From Acidobacteriota bacterium (GTDB taxonomy: Bacteria > Acidobacteriota > Terriglobia > Acidiferrales > UBA7541): a stretch of DNA of 64,000 bases. The position numbers were made by a program, and so were the translations under genes. Shown here one piece after another: positions 18,353 through 27,288 of the stretch; position 1 is the first letter of the stretch; every line of letters starts with the position of its first letter. The DNA lies in assembly GCA_013289585.1 (NCBI GenBank), contig JABCZR010000005.1, forward strand, positions 110,117 through 174,116. Reading direction: 5' to 3'. Under the pieces are notes generated by a model. It was not told the origin of the DNA. It searched no databases and saw only the letters and a list, made by a program, of their open reading frames with translations.

Positions 18353-18712
18353 CTAGCGCGTCGCCGGTGCCGCCGCCGAAGCGCCACCGTATCGCTGCGT
18401 GGCGTAACCCACGATCATTCCAACAATGCTGCCCGGCAGGATGATCTCGAAATAGTAGCCGTGCTGCATGTACGCCACGAGGAACGCCAAGACAAAACCA
18501 ACGGCCACCCCAAACGCGATCCCCAGTGGCACCGAATTTACTTTGCGGGCAAAAATTCCAGCCGCGACGCCGGCGATGAGTCCTTTGATGGTTGACCCGA
18601 TGATGATCCCCACCAGTTGGGCGCGCACCGCCGGCGTAAACCAAGCTGTTGCTCCGTCAATCGCCCCCAGTAAGGTCCCCAATAAAAGTCCCAGCAACAC
18701 TTTGTTCATCAC
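18353..18712 (-). CDS. Small four-helix membrane protein, paralogue 2
   Basis: This 119-residue protein, MMNKVLLGLLLGTLLGAIDG at its N terminus, is a full-length paralogue of the product at 17526-17891, with the same helix layout and C-terminal GMIVGYATQRYGG. The protein is Gly-rich and has no charged catalytic residues inside its helices. The duplication with a VOC gene between copies suggests an ancestral tandem duplication followed by divergence. Confidence 0.75.
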   Translation of the reverse strand: MMNKVLLGLLLGTLLGAIDGATAWFTPAVRAQLVGIIIGSTIKGLIAGVAAGIFARKVNSVPLGIAFGVAVGFVLAFLVAYMQHGYYFEIILPGSIVGMIVGYATQRYGGASAAAPATR

Positions 18713-18778
18713 ACCCTCCGTTACTCCCTGTCTCTCTCTTTACCGTTCTTTACAACCAATCCCAGAATTCCTTTACGC

Positions 18779-19816
18779 CTATCGATGCATAAAGAGCAGA
18801 ATCAACACCCGCATCACCAAGTAGGCTGCAATCAGCAATATAAAGAACCGGTAACGCCGGTAAAAGCGCACCGTTTTTTCAATAATGCTTTCGCGATGCG
18901 CCGCTACCGCCAATCCGTCTAGGTATCTCGAAACGTCCAGCGCCAGCTCCTGAACGGCGGGATATCGTTCTGCCGCTGCCGCGGTTGTCGCTTTCGCGCA
19001 GATGGCCGCCAGGGATTTCTCGATGCGCGGGCTTGCCGCCGCGGATATTTGCCCCGGTTTCCCCGTCAGCAAAAAGCGCAGCAACGCGCCAAGCGAAAAA
19101 ATATCACTGCGCGCATCTATTTGTTGCACGTCGCCACGCGCTTGTTCCGGCGACATATATCCCGGAGTGCCCATCACCGTGCCGTGTTCCGTTACCTCGG
19201 AAATTCCTGTGACGCCGCCCGCCGCGACAGGGGACTTCAGCGATTCGAATATCGTCGCTTCAGGATCAACTTCCTGCCCGCTGCGCAACATTCCCTCGCG
19301 CAGAATTTTCGCCAGTCCCCAATCCATCACCAATACTTCGCCGAACGGCCCGACCATGACATTCGCAGGTTTCAGGTCGCGGTGTAGCACGCCGTGCGCA
19401 TGTGCGAATCCCACCGCATCGCAAATTCGTAGAAACAGCCGCAACCGATCCGGTATCGAATTCACTGAGGCAATGTACCGGTCCAGCCGCAGGCCTTCCA
19501 CGAATTTCATCGCGTAGAACACGCGGCCATCCGCAAGTGTCCCCACATCGTGCACCGGGACGATTCCGGGATGCTCAAGGCGAGCGAGTACGCGTGCTTC
19601 ACGGAGCAGCCGTTTTGCGAGATCGCTTTCCCTTCCCGGCACATCCAGAATTTTCAGTGCTACGCGCCGCTGGAGCTTTTCATCTTCCGCGGTGTACACC
19701 ACTCCCATTCCGCCGCGCGCCACTCGTTCCAACAGGCGATACGGCGTCCCCGCAAGATCGGGGATTTCCGCGCCGTCTCGCAGTCGATCCAATGCGCGGT
19801 CGGAGAGGAATTTCAT
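18779..19816 (-). CDS. Membrane-anchored Ser/Thr protein kinase
   Basis: This 345-residue Hanks-type kinase has a glycine-rich loop (RGGMGVVYTA), the invariant Lys in VALKIL, the catalytic loop HRDLKPANVM and the metal site DWGLAK (DFG replaced by DWG, common in this family). GTPGYMSPEQARGD marks the activation segment. A short C-terminal basic region and one transmembrane helix (about 322-340) leave only a few residues beyond the membrane, so there is no external sensor domain. The gene overlaps the upstream sigma-factor gene by 4 bases (ATGA), so the two are translationally coupled and probably act together. Confidence 0.93.
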   Translation of the reverse strand: MKFLSDRALDRLRDGAEIPDLAGTPYRLLERVARGGMGVVYTAEDEKLQRRVALKILDVPGRESDLAKRLLREARVLARLEHPGIVPVHDVGTLADGRVFYAMKFVEGLRLDRYIASVNSIPDRLRLFLRICDAVGFAHAHGVLHRDLKPANVMVGPFGEVLVMDWGLAKILREGMLRSGQEVDPEATIFESLKSPVAAGGVTGISEVTEHGTVMGTPGYMSPEQARGDVQQIDARSDIFSLGALLRFLLTGKPGQISAAASPRIEKSLAAICAKATTAAAAERYPAVQELALDVSRYLDGLAVAAHRESIIEKTVRFYRRYRFFILLIAAYLVMRVLILLFMHR

Positions 19817-20571
19817 TTCGCCTCCCAGCCGAACGCCGCGCGCGCTTCGCGTTGGAATTCTTCTTCGCTGCCGCAGATTTCCCGAAGCCGCTCCAGCGCG
19901 ATTCTGCGAAATTCACGCCGCGCCCACGCCAGGGCGTTGGTCACATCCGTCAACGGGATTCCATATTCCTGCGCCAATTGCTCGTAAGAAATCCTTTCGT
20001 TGCCGTCGAGGTCGTAAGCTTCGAAAAGGAGAAAAGTCCTCTCGCGTTCTTTCGCCAGGCACAGTTCGCGCAATTCCTCCACCGCCAGCGCAAAAAGGCT
20101 CCGCACCCACTCCTTTTCGAAAAACTCTTCCAGCGATTCCGGTGAGGGTATCGCCGCAGGGTCCATCACTGCCGCGCCCAGTTCTTCCTCCGCACCGGGA
20201 AAATCCAGCGCCACATGCAGCACATTTCCGCCGCGCTTCAGCCGTCGCCCGGCTTTGTCCTCATTCATCACAAAACTATCCACGCAGAGTCTCAAATAAG
20301 TCCGCAGGCGGCTCTTTTTCGGATCAAATCTATCGAGCAGCTCCCGCTCCAGGAGCTCCATGAAAAATCCCTGCGTCAAGTCCTGCGCGGCGTCCGCTGG
20401 CCGGTTCCACCTTAAGCGGATGTATTTGTAAACGGGTTTCCAGTAAGCCGCACACAGCGCTTCGAGAGCGCGCTCGCGCTCCTCTGAATCAATGCTGCGC
20501 GCCGCTTCAATCACCGACCGCCGTGTCGGTGGAAAGCGGTCGCCGCCATGTTGTTCGTCGCCCTGCGTCAT
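19813..20571 (-). CDS. ECF-type sigma-70 family factor linked to a Ser/Thr kinase
   Basis: This 252-residue protein carries a sigma-2 region (ALCAAYWKPVYKYIRLRWN with AAQDLTQGFFMELLER, a DLTQGFF-type variant of region 2) and a sigma-4-like C-terminal part (ISYEQLAQEYGIPLTDVTNA, then WARREFRRI). It is longer than typical 190-residue ECF factors, with an acidic linker around residues 125-150. There is no anti-sigma gene; instead a kinase gene overlaps its 3' end. ECF groups controlled by kinase phosphorylation are known, which makes phosphorylation of this sigma factor a reasonable inference. Confidence 0.85.
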   Translation of the reverse strand: MTQGDEQHGGDRFPPTRRSVIEAARSIDSEERERALEALCAAYWKPVYKYIRLRWNRPADAAQDLTQGFFMELLERELLDRFDPKKSRLRTYLRLCVDSFVMNEDKAGRRLKRGGNVLHVALDFPGAEEELGAAVMDPAAIPSPESLEEFFEKEWVRSLFALAVEELRELCLAKERERTFLLFEAYDLDGNERISYEQLAQEYGIPLTDVTNALAWARREFRRIALERLREICGSEEEFQREARAAFGWEAK

Positions 20572-20674
20572 TTCAAGTCCTGTTCGCGTTGACTGGCGTA
20601 GTTCGAAAGGAGTCTATGCAGGACGGGTGAGGCTGACAAGCGGCGATTCGATGGGTCCGAGTTGTTCGCGGCGT

Positions 20675-22003
20675 TCATTCGTAGCGGAGAGCTTCGACGG
20701 GGTCGAGGCGGGCGGCTTTCCAGGCGGGATAGACGCCGAAGACGATGCCGATCAGTGCACAGAGAATCAGCGCGGTAAGAACCCAGAAGAGCGAGAGCAC
20801 GGCTGGCATCTTCAATCCGTAACGCATGAGCAGGCAGAGGGCGGAGCCGAAGAAGACGCCAATGACGCCGCCGACACCACTGAGAGTTACGGCTTCAATC
20901 AGGAATTGAGCGAGGATGTTGTTGCGCTTCGCGCCGATGGCCTTTCGAATGCCGATCTCGCGCGTGCGTTCCGTCACGCTGACAAGCATGATATTCATCA
21001 CGCCGATTCCGCCGACGATTAAGCCCACCGATGCGACGGCAAACATGAGAATAAAAATCAAGCCGCTAATCTTGTTCCACAAATCGAGAAAATAGTCCGA
21101 AGTAAAAAGCGCAAAGTCATCGGGCTTGTTATTCGAAAGGCGGCGTTTGCGGCGCAACAGGTCGCGGATTTCTTCTACGGCTTCTCCCACCTTCTCCGGA
21201 TCGCGGGCCTTGGCGAATAACACGTAGTCTTTTTGGTTGGGATAGAGTTTGCGAAGCGTAGTCACCGGCATGTACGCGGAGTTATCCTCGGGATTCGAAC
21301 CGCCGGAAATGCCCTGTCTTTGTTTCTCCAGCGTTCCGATGACGGTAAAAACCTGGCCATCGATGATCACTTCCTTGCTGATGCTGTTTTCCGGCGATTC
21401 TGGAAAGAGAACTCGAACAGTATCATAGCCCAGCAAAACGACCGGGGCACGGTGCTCCGCGTCCGTTTCGTTGAAGAAACGGCCACTCTCGATCTTGAGA
21501 TCAAAAATCTCTCCGATAGACGGCTGATTCCCCTGCAAAATCACGTTTTTAGCGCGGTAGGCGCCCCGGCGTACGTCCTCCGTGCCGGAACCGAATTGCG
21601 GCTGGAAAATGCGCATGGACGCCGAAGCCGCCTTGACGTGCGGGAGCCGCGCAATGTCCTCTGCCCACTCCGGCAAGAGTTCCTTGCGTGTGAACCAATC
21701 ACTCGGCGGCCGCGAGAGGGAAGCCCACGGGAAGCGGTACGCGATGATGGTGTCCGAACCGAGGGAGCGAATGCCGCCGAGCACATTTTCATTGAGCCCA
21801 TTGATCACCGCGGTCACGGTGATCACTGTGGTGATCCCGATCACGATTCCCAGAATGGTGAGCGAAGAACGCAGCTTGTTCTTGCGCAGTGTGTCAAGGG
21901 CCAGACGAACTTCCTCCCAGAGCTTCAGCGCCCCTTCTTTCTTCTTGCGGGCGCGCGCCGGAAGGACGGCGGTTCCCGGCAGAGTTTTTTCAAACGTGGC
22001 CAT
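20675..22003 (-). CDS. MacB/FtsX-type ABC transporter permease
   Basis: This 442-residue protein has an N-terminal membrane helix (TILGIVIGITTVITVTAVI, about 48-66), a large periplasmic domain (about 70-305) and three C-terminal helices. It carries the MacB signature GGIGVMNIMLVSVTERTREI followed by GIRKAIGAKR. Such permeases work with an ATPase and often an adaptor protein in export or in mechanotransmission across the periplasm. It is 11 bases downstream of a paralogous permease; no ATPase gene is adjacent. Confidence 0.9.
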   Translation of the reverse strand: MATFEKTLPGTAVLPARARKKKEGALKLWEEVRLALDTLRKNKLRSSLTILGIVIGITTVITVTAVINGLNENVLGGIRSLGSDTIIAYRFPWASLSRPPSDWFTRKELLPEWAEDIARLPHVKAASASMRIFQPQFGSGTEDVRRGAYRAKNVILQGNQPSIGEIFDLKIESGRFFNETDAEHRAPVVLLGYDTVRVLFPESPENSISKEVIIDGQVFTVIGTLEKQRQGISGGSNPEDNSAYMPVTTLRKLYPNQKDYVLFAKARDPEKVGEAVEEIRDLLRRKRRLSNNKPDDFALFTSDYFLDLWNKISGLIFILMFAVASVGLIVGGIGVMNIMLVSVTERTREIGIRKAIGAKRNNILAQFLIEAVTLSGVGGVIGVFFGSALCLLMRYGLKMPAVLSLFWVLTALILCALIGIVFGVYPAWKAARLDPVEALRYE

Positions 22004-22014
22004 TTGACGCTCTC

Positions 22015-23316
22015 TTACTCCGACCGCAGCGCTTCTACAGGATCAAGCTTGGCGGCCTTGGACGCTGGATAGGTTCCGAAGAAAAGACCCACGCTCAACG
22101 CCACCAGCAGACCCCCAATCACGGACCAGAGCTGCACGGCGCTGGGCAGCGGCGAAACCACGGACACCAGCTTGGCCACCAGGACTCCCCCGATTACACC
22201 AATGGCCCCGCCGATCACGGCTACTGTGGACGATTCAATCAAGAACTGAAGCAAAATGTCGCTTCGCCGCGCTCCCAGCGCCTTGCGAATGCCGATCTCG
22301 CGGGTGCGCTCGGTCACCGAGACCAGCATGATATTCATGATGACGATTCCGCCGACAACCAGCGAGATAGATGCGATGGCAATGGTGACAGCGAAAAACG
22401 AGCCGCTGATGTCCTTCCACAACGACAGAAAAGAATCGCTGGTCTCAATCGCAAAATCATCCTTGGCACCGTAGGCCAGATGGTGGCGCCCGCGCATGAT
22501 CTGGCGGACTTCGTCCACGCTCTCCTGTATTTTTGCAGCGGATCCCGCGCGCGACGTCACGCGCAGGGAATCCTGCTGATTGCCATACTCTTTCTTGTAG
22601 GTGGTCAACGGAATGATCACCCAATTGTCCAGCGAGGTTCCCAGCGCTGAGCCCTGTTTTTTCCCCACGCCGATCACTTCGCAGGGAACGTTGTTCCAGC
22701 GAATCTCTTTCCCGACGGGATCAATGCCCGGCATCAGGTTTTCGACCAGATCATTGCCGATCACGCAGACGGGAGCGGCTCCCCGCATGTCCGCTTCCGT
22801 CATGTGACGCCCGCTCACCAGGTCCACGTCATACAGCTCCGCCATCTGCGGCGTCCACGCGCGCAGATTGGTGTCCTTGAGAGAGTTCACGCCGCTTTTG
22901 GTTTCGACACGTCCGCCGAGAGAAGCACCAACTTCTTTGCAGGTCTTGCAGTAATCGCGCACCGTTTCGTAGTCGTCGTAGGTGATGCGCTTGCGCTTTT
23001 GAAATTCGAGCCATTCATCGACGTTGGTGATTATAGATGGCTGGCGCGAGAGTCCGAAAACGTCGGCGCCCAGCCGGAAAACTTTCGTCGCGACATATTG
23101 GTTTGCGCCGTTAATCAGGCTGACCACAGCGATGACCGCCGCAACGCCGATAACCACGCCGATAAGCGTCAGCACGCTGCGCAGTTTGTGCGCCCACAGG
23201 CTGGACGCGGAAATCACGACAGCCTCGGAGAGGTTCATCGTTCTGCGGGACGCCGAGCGTGTCGGGGTTGAGATAGGGTGCGACCCTGAAATCCTGGACG
23301 CGAGCGCCTCCGGCAT
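22015..23316 (-). CDS. MacB/FtsX-type ABC transporter permease
   Basis: I chose the ATG at 23316 (433 residues, MPEALASRISG) because AGGGAGAG lies at the right distance upstream on the minus strand. A shorter start at MNLSEAVVIS is possible but has no clear ribosome-binding site. The architecture is the same as the downstream paralogue: one N-terminal helix (TLIGVVIGVAAVIAVVSLI), a MacB periplasmic domain and three C-terminal helices with IMNIMLVSVTERTREIGIRK. The two permeases may form a heteromeric transporter using an ATPase encoded elsewhere. Confidence 0.9.
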   Translation of the reverse strand: MPEALASRISGSHPISTPTRSASRRTMNLSEAVVISASSLWAHKLRSVLTLIGVVIGVAAVIAVVSLINGANQYVATKVFRLGADVFGLSRQPSIITNVDEWLEFQKRKRITYDDYETVRDYCKTCKEVGASLGGRVETKSGVNSLKDTNLRAWTPQMAELYDVDLVSGRHMTEADMRGAAPVCVIGNDLVENLMPGIDPVGKEIRWNNVPCEVIGVGKKQGSALGTSLDNWVIIPLTTYKKEYGNQQDSLRVTSRAGSAAKIQESVDEVRQIMRGRHHLAYGAKDDFAIETSDSFLSLWKDISGSFFAVTIAIASISLVVGGIVIMNIMLVSVTERTREIGIRKALGARRSDILLQFLIESSTVAVIGGAIGVIGGVLVAKLVSVVSPLPSAVQLWSVIGGLLVALSVGLFFGTYPASKAAKLDPVEALRSE

Positions 23317-23463
23317 AGACTCTCCCTGCCTAAGTATACGCAAAAAGGCGGCTTACAATTTCAGCAGCAGAACGGCTGTAACCCGAAATCGGACTGGGGA
23401 CTCAATCTTTGGGGAAAAAGAGTCCATTCTCAATGAATTCCAAATGCGATCTAATGAAACGGC

Positions 23464-24123
23464 TTAGCCCTGGTGCCGGATGCGTTCGGCGAGCGTCCGC
23501 GCGCGCTGACGGGCAATTCCGACAAAATGGTCATCTCCGGCAATCTGATCGAGCATGGGAAGGACCCGTTGCGGCTCCGGCAAAAGGCTGCGGTTGAGAT
23601 CGGATTCGAATTGCAGCAAGGCATCGTTGATGCCCAGCCGATCGTAGCGCATCCGGCGCAAAATCAGGTCGACGTGTTCCTGCTGACGCGCGAGGCCTTC
23701 GAAAATCTGCAGAAGCTGCGCCGCGGCCGAATTCAAGGTGTAATTGAATTTTGTTTCGTGAACTTCGGCCCCAGACTCCCATCGAAATGTTTTTTCGCCA
23801 AGATTAGCGATTTTGCGATGGGTATCGAGGTCTTGTCCTTCGAAATGATTCAACTGCGCCGCCAACGCGAACATTTTTGCGCGCAGTCCTGCGCTCACTA
23901 GGAACGGCGAAGCGCCGGCGTCTTCATCCAGCTGGCGAATCTCGTACGCCGCGGTGTCCGAATCCTCGCGCACGGAAATCTCGATGAATTCCGGCGAGCT
24001 GGACTTGAACACACGCCGAAAGGTCATCTTAATGCCGGCCGGGGCGGGCGCAGAGTGCGCCGCGCCTGCCGAGAGGCAAGCCAGTCCGAGCAAAAGCGCC
24101 AATCGTGGAAAGGAATTTCTCAT
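23464..24123 (-). CDS. Conserved hypothetical secreted protein
   Basis: This 219-residue protein has a clear signal peptide (LALLLGLACLSAGAAHS). The mature part contains a beta-rich stretch (FRRVFKSSSPEFIEISVRED) followed by a helical C terminus ending in basic residues. I recognise no family. It overlaps the ruvC stop by 4 bases (ATGA) and is therefore coupled to it, an unusual partner where ruvA or ruvB would be expected. Confidence 0.75.
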   Translation of the reverse strand: MRNSFPRLALLLGLACLSAGAAHSAPAPAGIKMTFRRVFKSSSPEFIEISVREDSDTAAYEIRQLDEDAGASPFLVSAGLRAKMFALAAQLNHFEGQDLDTHRKIANLGEKTFRWESGAEVHETKFNYTLNSAAAQLLQIFEGLARQQEHVDLILRRMRYDRLGINDALLQFESDLNRSLLPEPQRVLPMLDQIAGDDHFVGIARQRARTLAERIRHQG

Positions 24124-24794
24124 CGCGAAAATACGATGCGTGGAAGCTTACTTCGAGTTGCGCCCGTTCGAATGCCAGCCGCTACAGCTGCAGCACCCGT
24201 TGCGGCACCCAAGACCCGAGAGCGCGCCAGAATATTTTCCCGCGGCAGGCCGAACCGCCTGCGCGCTTGTTCGGTCTGCAAGTGGCACAACGCTACTGCG
24301 AGCGCGTCCGCGGCATCCGAGGGTTCCGGCGTTTCCGTCATGGAAAGCAGTGCGCGCACCATGATTTGCACTTGCCGCTTGTCCGCGTGCCCGTGGCCGG
24401 CAACGGAGGCTTTCACTTCGCGAGGCGCGTAACTGTGTACTTCCAGGCCGTGCTGTGCGGCCGCCAGCAGCACGACGCCGCGCACTTCCGCCAGCCGCAA
24501 CGCGGTGCGTATGTTCAGCGCGCTGAAAATGTTCTCGACGGCCATGGCGTCCGGTGCAAATTCCTCGATCAACCGGCAGAGCAGCGCGTGCACATCTTGC
24601 AGCGTGGCGCCCGCGCACTCCTTGCGGCGTTTGGCCGCGACCGTCAGTGCACCATAATGCAGCATTCGACAGCAGCGCCCGTCGCTCTCCACGATACCGT
24701 AGCCCGTGGGCCCGGCCGAAGCCGGGTCCACACCGAGCACGCGCATCCAGCCCTTCTTCCCATTCATTCCGCCGGCTGGAGTTGTCGTGCTCAT
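24120..24794 (-). CDS. ruvC: Holliday junction resolvase RuvC
   Basis: The 224-residue product starts at MSTTTPAGGMNG (GAGG upstream); a start nine codons later is also possible. The RNase-H-like active site is visible: Asp in VLGVDPASAGPTGYGIV, Glu in AMAVENIFSALN and the C-terminal acidic pair in SDAADALAVALCH. RuvC cuts four-way DNA junctions bound by RuvAB during recombination. It has a basic C-terminal extension of about 35 residues compared with E. coli RuvC. The gene lies between yebC and a secreted protein; ruvA and ruvB are not in the window. Confidence 0.95.
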   Translation of the reverse strand: MSTTTPAGGMNGKKGWMRVLGVDPASAGPTGYGIVESDGRCCRMLHYGALTVAAKRRKECAGATLQDVHALLCRLIEEFAPDAMAVENIFSALNIRTALRLAEVRGVVLLAAAQHGLEVHSYAPREVKASVAGHGHADKRQVQIMVRALLSMTETPEPSDAADALAVALCHLQTEQARRRFGLPRENILARSRVLGAATGAAAVAAGIRTGATRSKLPRIVFSR

Positions 24795-24873
24795 CGCCTC
24801 AAGTTTACGGCCTTCTGTGCATCGCTGCCAGAGCTTTGTACCGCGCTTGTGAGACGTGAACATGCACTTCAAG

Positions 24874-24906
24874 AAAAACGGCCAGCCCGCGTGGCGGACT
24901 GGCCGT
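24874..24906 (-). terminator. Rho-independent terminator after yebC
   Basis: On the minus strand ACGGCCAG and CTGGCCGT (24899-24906 with 24878-24885) form an 8-bp stem followed by TTTTT. It lies 20 bases beyond the yebC stop, so ruvC may have its own promoter in the short gap. Confidence 0.75.
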
Positions 24907-24925
24907 GAAAAAAACACAAAGCGAA

Positions 24926-25681
24926 TCAGTTCGCGCCGACGGCTGCCTGAATTTCGGACTCATCAATATCGAAGTTGGCGTAGACATGCTGCACGTCGTC
25001 GTGTTCTTCGAGCGCCTCCACCAGCCGCACCATTTGCGTGGCCTGCGGGCCGGTCAGCTTGACGTAGTTCTGCGGCACCATGGCAATTTCCGCGGACTCC
25101 GGTGTGATCCCTGCTTTCGTCAGCGCCTCTTTCACTTTCTCCAGCGCCTCCGGAGGTGTCACGATGTACCAGGACGATCCATCGTCCTTCATATCTTCAG
25201 CGCCGGCTTCCAGCACGATGTCCAGCATCTTGTCTTCGCTTGCGGTTTCTTTGGGTACGCTGAGCTCGCCTTTACGGCTGAACATCCACCCCACGGCTCC
25301 GGCTTCCGCGAGGTTGCCGCCATTCTTGCCCATCAAGTGGCGGAATTCGCCAACCACACGATTGCGGTTGGTGGTGACGACCTGAATCAGCATGCCCACG
25401 CCGCCGGGGCCATAGCCTTCGAAGGTGGCTTCCTCATACTGCTCGCCTTCGAGCTGACCCGTGCCGCGCAGAATCGCGCGCTCGACGTTTTCGCCCGGCA
25501 TATTCGCAGCCTTAGCTGCCAGAATAGCAGTTCGGAGCCGTGGGTTTGAATTCGGTTCGCCGCCGCCAATGCGCGCGGCAATGCTGATTTCGCGAATGAT
25601 TCGCGTGAAAACGCGGCCACGCTTCGCGTCTGTCGCGCCCTTCTTGTGTTTAATCGTGGCCCATTTTGAATGCCCGGACAT
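24926..25681 (-). CDS. yebC: YebC/PmpR-family translational/transcriptional regulator
   Basis: This 251-residue protein starts MSGHSKWATIKHKKGATDAK, the highly conserved YebC opening, with GAGGA upstream. The three-domain family pattern is complete: N-terminal basic helical domain, GYGPGGVGMLIQVVTTNRNR in the middle and the acidic C terminus. Family members have been described as transcription regulators and, more recently, as factors that help ribosomes through difficult proline-rich sequences. Its location next to ruvC is common in bacteria. Confidence 0.96.
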   Translation of the reverse strand: MSGHSKWATIKHKKGATDAKRGRVFTRIIREISIAARIGGGEPNSNPRLRTAILAAKAANMPGENVERAILRGTGQLEGEQYEEATFEGYGPGGVGMLIQVVTTNRNRVVGEFRHLMGKNGGNLAEAGAVGWMFSRKGELSVPKETASEDKMLDIVLEAGAEDMKDDGSSWYIVTPPEALEKVKEALTKAGITPESAEIAMVPQNYVKLTGPQATQMVRLVEALEEHDDVQHVYANFDIDESEIQAAVGAN

Positions 25682-26019
25682 GACACATCCTCTTTTGTTT
25701 TGTGTGACCCTGGCTCGTAGGGTCATTCATGAATGAATTTTGCGACGTAGAGCGGTTTTCGGGAAAACGGCCGGATGGCGGCCGATGATCACGCTGACCG
25801 ATTTACTGTCGCCCAGAAAAACGGCACCAGTGCGGAGACTTACGGTGAACCGCAAACCCCTATCAACCGTTTCGCGGCTGCACTTCCCTCAGGACTTCCA
25901 GAGTTTAGCACAGCCGCCCACGCCGCGAAACGGGTTATACTTTTACCGGGGCATCTCCTTGCGTTCGATAGACTTCCGCGTCGCCGCCGCGCTTTACGCC
26001 GAGAACTTCGAGTCTTGCC
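25682..26019. other. Divergent intergenic region, yebC / glycosyltransferase cluster
   Basis: No gene was found in these 338 bases. In the yebC leader two palindromes touch: GACCCT/AGGGTC (25706-25711 and 25719-25724) and the perfect CATTCATGAATG (25724-25735). The rest has no clear repeat. Confidence 0.5.
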
Positions 26020-27288
26020 ATGCCTGAGCGCCGCTATCGTGTTCTCGCCGTGGCCGCCCACCCCGTCCAGTATATGGCCCCGATTTTCCGCCGCATGGCA
26101 GTGCACCCTGCCCTGGATCTCCACGTGGCTTACTGTAGCCTGCGTGGCGCCCAGGCCGGCCATGATCCTGAATTTGGCGCCAGCATCCAATGGGATGTGC
26201 CGCTGCTTGACGGTTATTCGTGGTCAGAAGTGCCCAATCATGGCTCGGGCGATGAATCGTTTTTCGGCCTCCGGAATCCCGGCATGTGGAAGCTTATCCG
26301 CAAGGGGAACTACGACGCCGTTTTGTGCTTCACTGGCTATCTCAACGCTACCTTCTGGATCGCGTGCCTCGCCGCGAAGTATTCAAAGGCTTCATTTCTG
26401 TTCGGTACAGACGCGACCACGCTTTCTTCCCGGGACGGCCGAGCTTGGAAATCTACCCTCAAGAAAATCATCTGGCCACGGCTGTTTCGGCTAGCGGATC
26501 AGGTGATCGTTCCGTCCTCTGGATCACGCGATCTAATGCATTCTCTCGGGATTCCCGCGGACCACGTCACGTTGACCCCTTACTCCGTTGACAACGATTG
26601 GTGGATGAAAAAAGCATCGCAGGTAGATCGCGTTGCAGTCCGCGAATCTTGGGGCGCCGCTCCGGAAACCGCCGTGATCCTGTTCTGCGCAAAACTCCAG
26701 GCCTGGAAGCGACCATTGGATCTTCTTCGCGCTTTTACGAGGGCAAGACTTTCCGACGCGCTGCTTGTCTTCGCCGGTGAGGGGCCACTTCGCTTGCAAC
26801 TCGAGTCGGAAGCACTCTCTTCGGGGATAGCCCCCTACGTCCGTTTTCTGGGCTTCATCAATCAGTCCCAGCTTCCTGCTGTCTACGGCTCTGCCGATCT
26901 CCTGGTTCTCCCTTCGGATTACGAACCCTTCGCGGTTGTCGTCAACGAAGCGATGTGCTGCGGGTGCCCTGTCGTCGCGAGCGATCGTGTCGGCGCCGCG
27001 CGCGATCTTGTCGCGCCTGTGGCTCCCGAATTCATCTTTCCTTGCGGAAATGTTGAGGCGCTTTCAACGATTCTGAGAGATGCTCTCGCCGATCGAATCC
27101 GTCTGCAAGCCCTTGCTCGCTCCGCCCTGGCGTACATCCGCGCTTGGTCGCCGGAGCGCAACATTGCGGCCACCGTCGACGCGATTCAAATCTCCGTTTC
27201 GCGGTCTGGCCGAGGCCTGGCCGTCACAGCTTATGAATCTCACGCTCCCCAAAGCACCCAGGCCGCGGCGCCTAAGCTCCCCGAATGA
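26020..27288 (+). CDS. GT4-type glycosyltransferase
   Basis: This 422-residue GT-B fold glycosyltransferase has an N-terminal domain opening VLAVAAHPVQYMAPIFRRM and a C-terminal nucleotide-sugar domain with the family motif SDYEPFAVVVNEAMCCGCPV (EX7E retaining motif). It probably transfers a sugar to a lipid-linked glycan in the cytoplasm during polysaccharide synthesis. It opens the surface-glycan cluster and overlaps the next glycosyltransferase by 4 bases. Confidence 0.88.
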   Translation: MPERRYRVLAVAAHPVQYMAPIFRRMAVHPALDLHVAYCSLRGAQAGHDPEFGASIQWDVPLLDGYSWSEVPNHGSGDESFFGLRNPGMWKLIRKGNYDAVLCFTGYLNATFWIACLAAKYSKASFLFGTDATTLSSRDGRAWKSTLKKIIWPRLFRLADQVIVPSSGSRDLMHSLGIPADHVTLTPYSVDNDWWMKKASQVDRVAVRESWGAAPETAVILFCAKLQAWKRPLDLLRAFTRARLSDALLVFAGEGPLRLQLESEALSSGIAPYVRFLGFINQSQLPAVYGSADLLVLPSDYEPFAVVVNEAMCCGCPVVASDRVGAARDLVAPVAPEFIFPCGNVEALSTILRDALADRIRLQALARSALAYIRAWSPERNIAATVDAIQISVSRSGRGLAVTAYESHAPQSTQAAAPKLPE

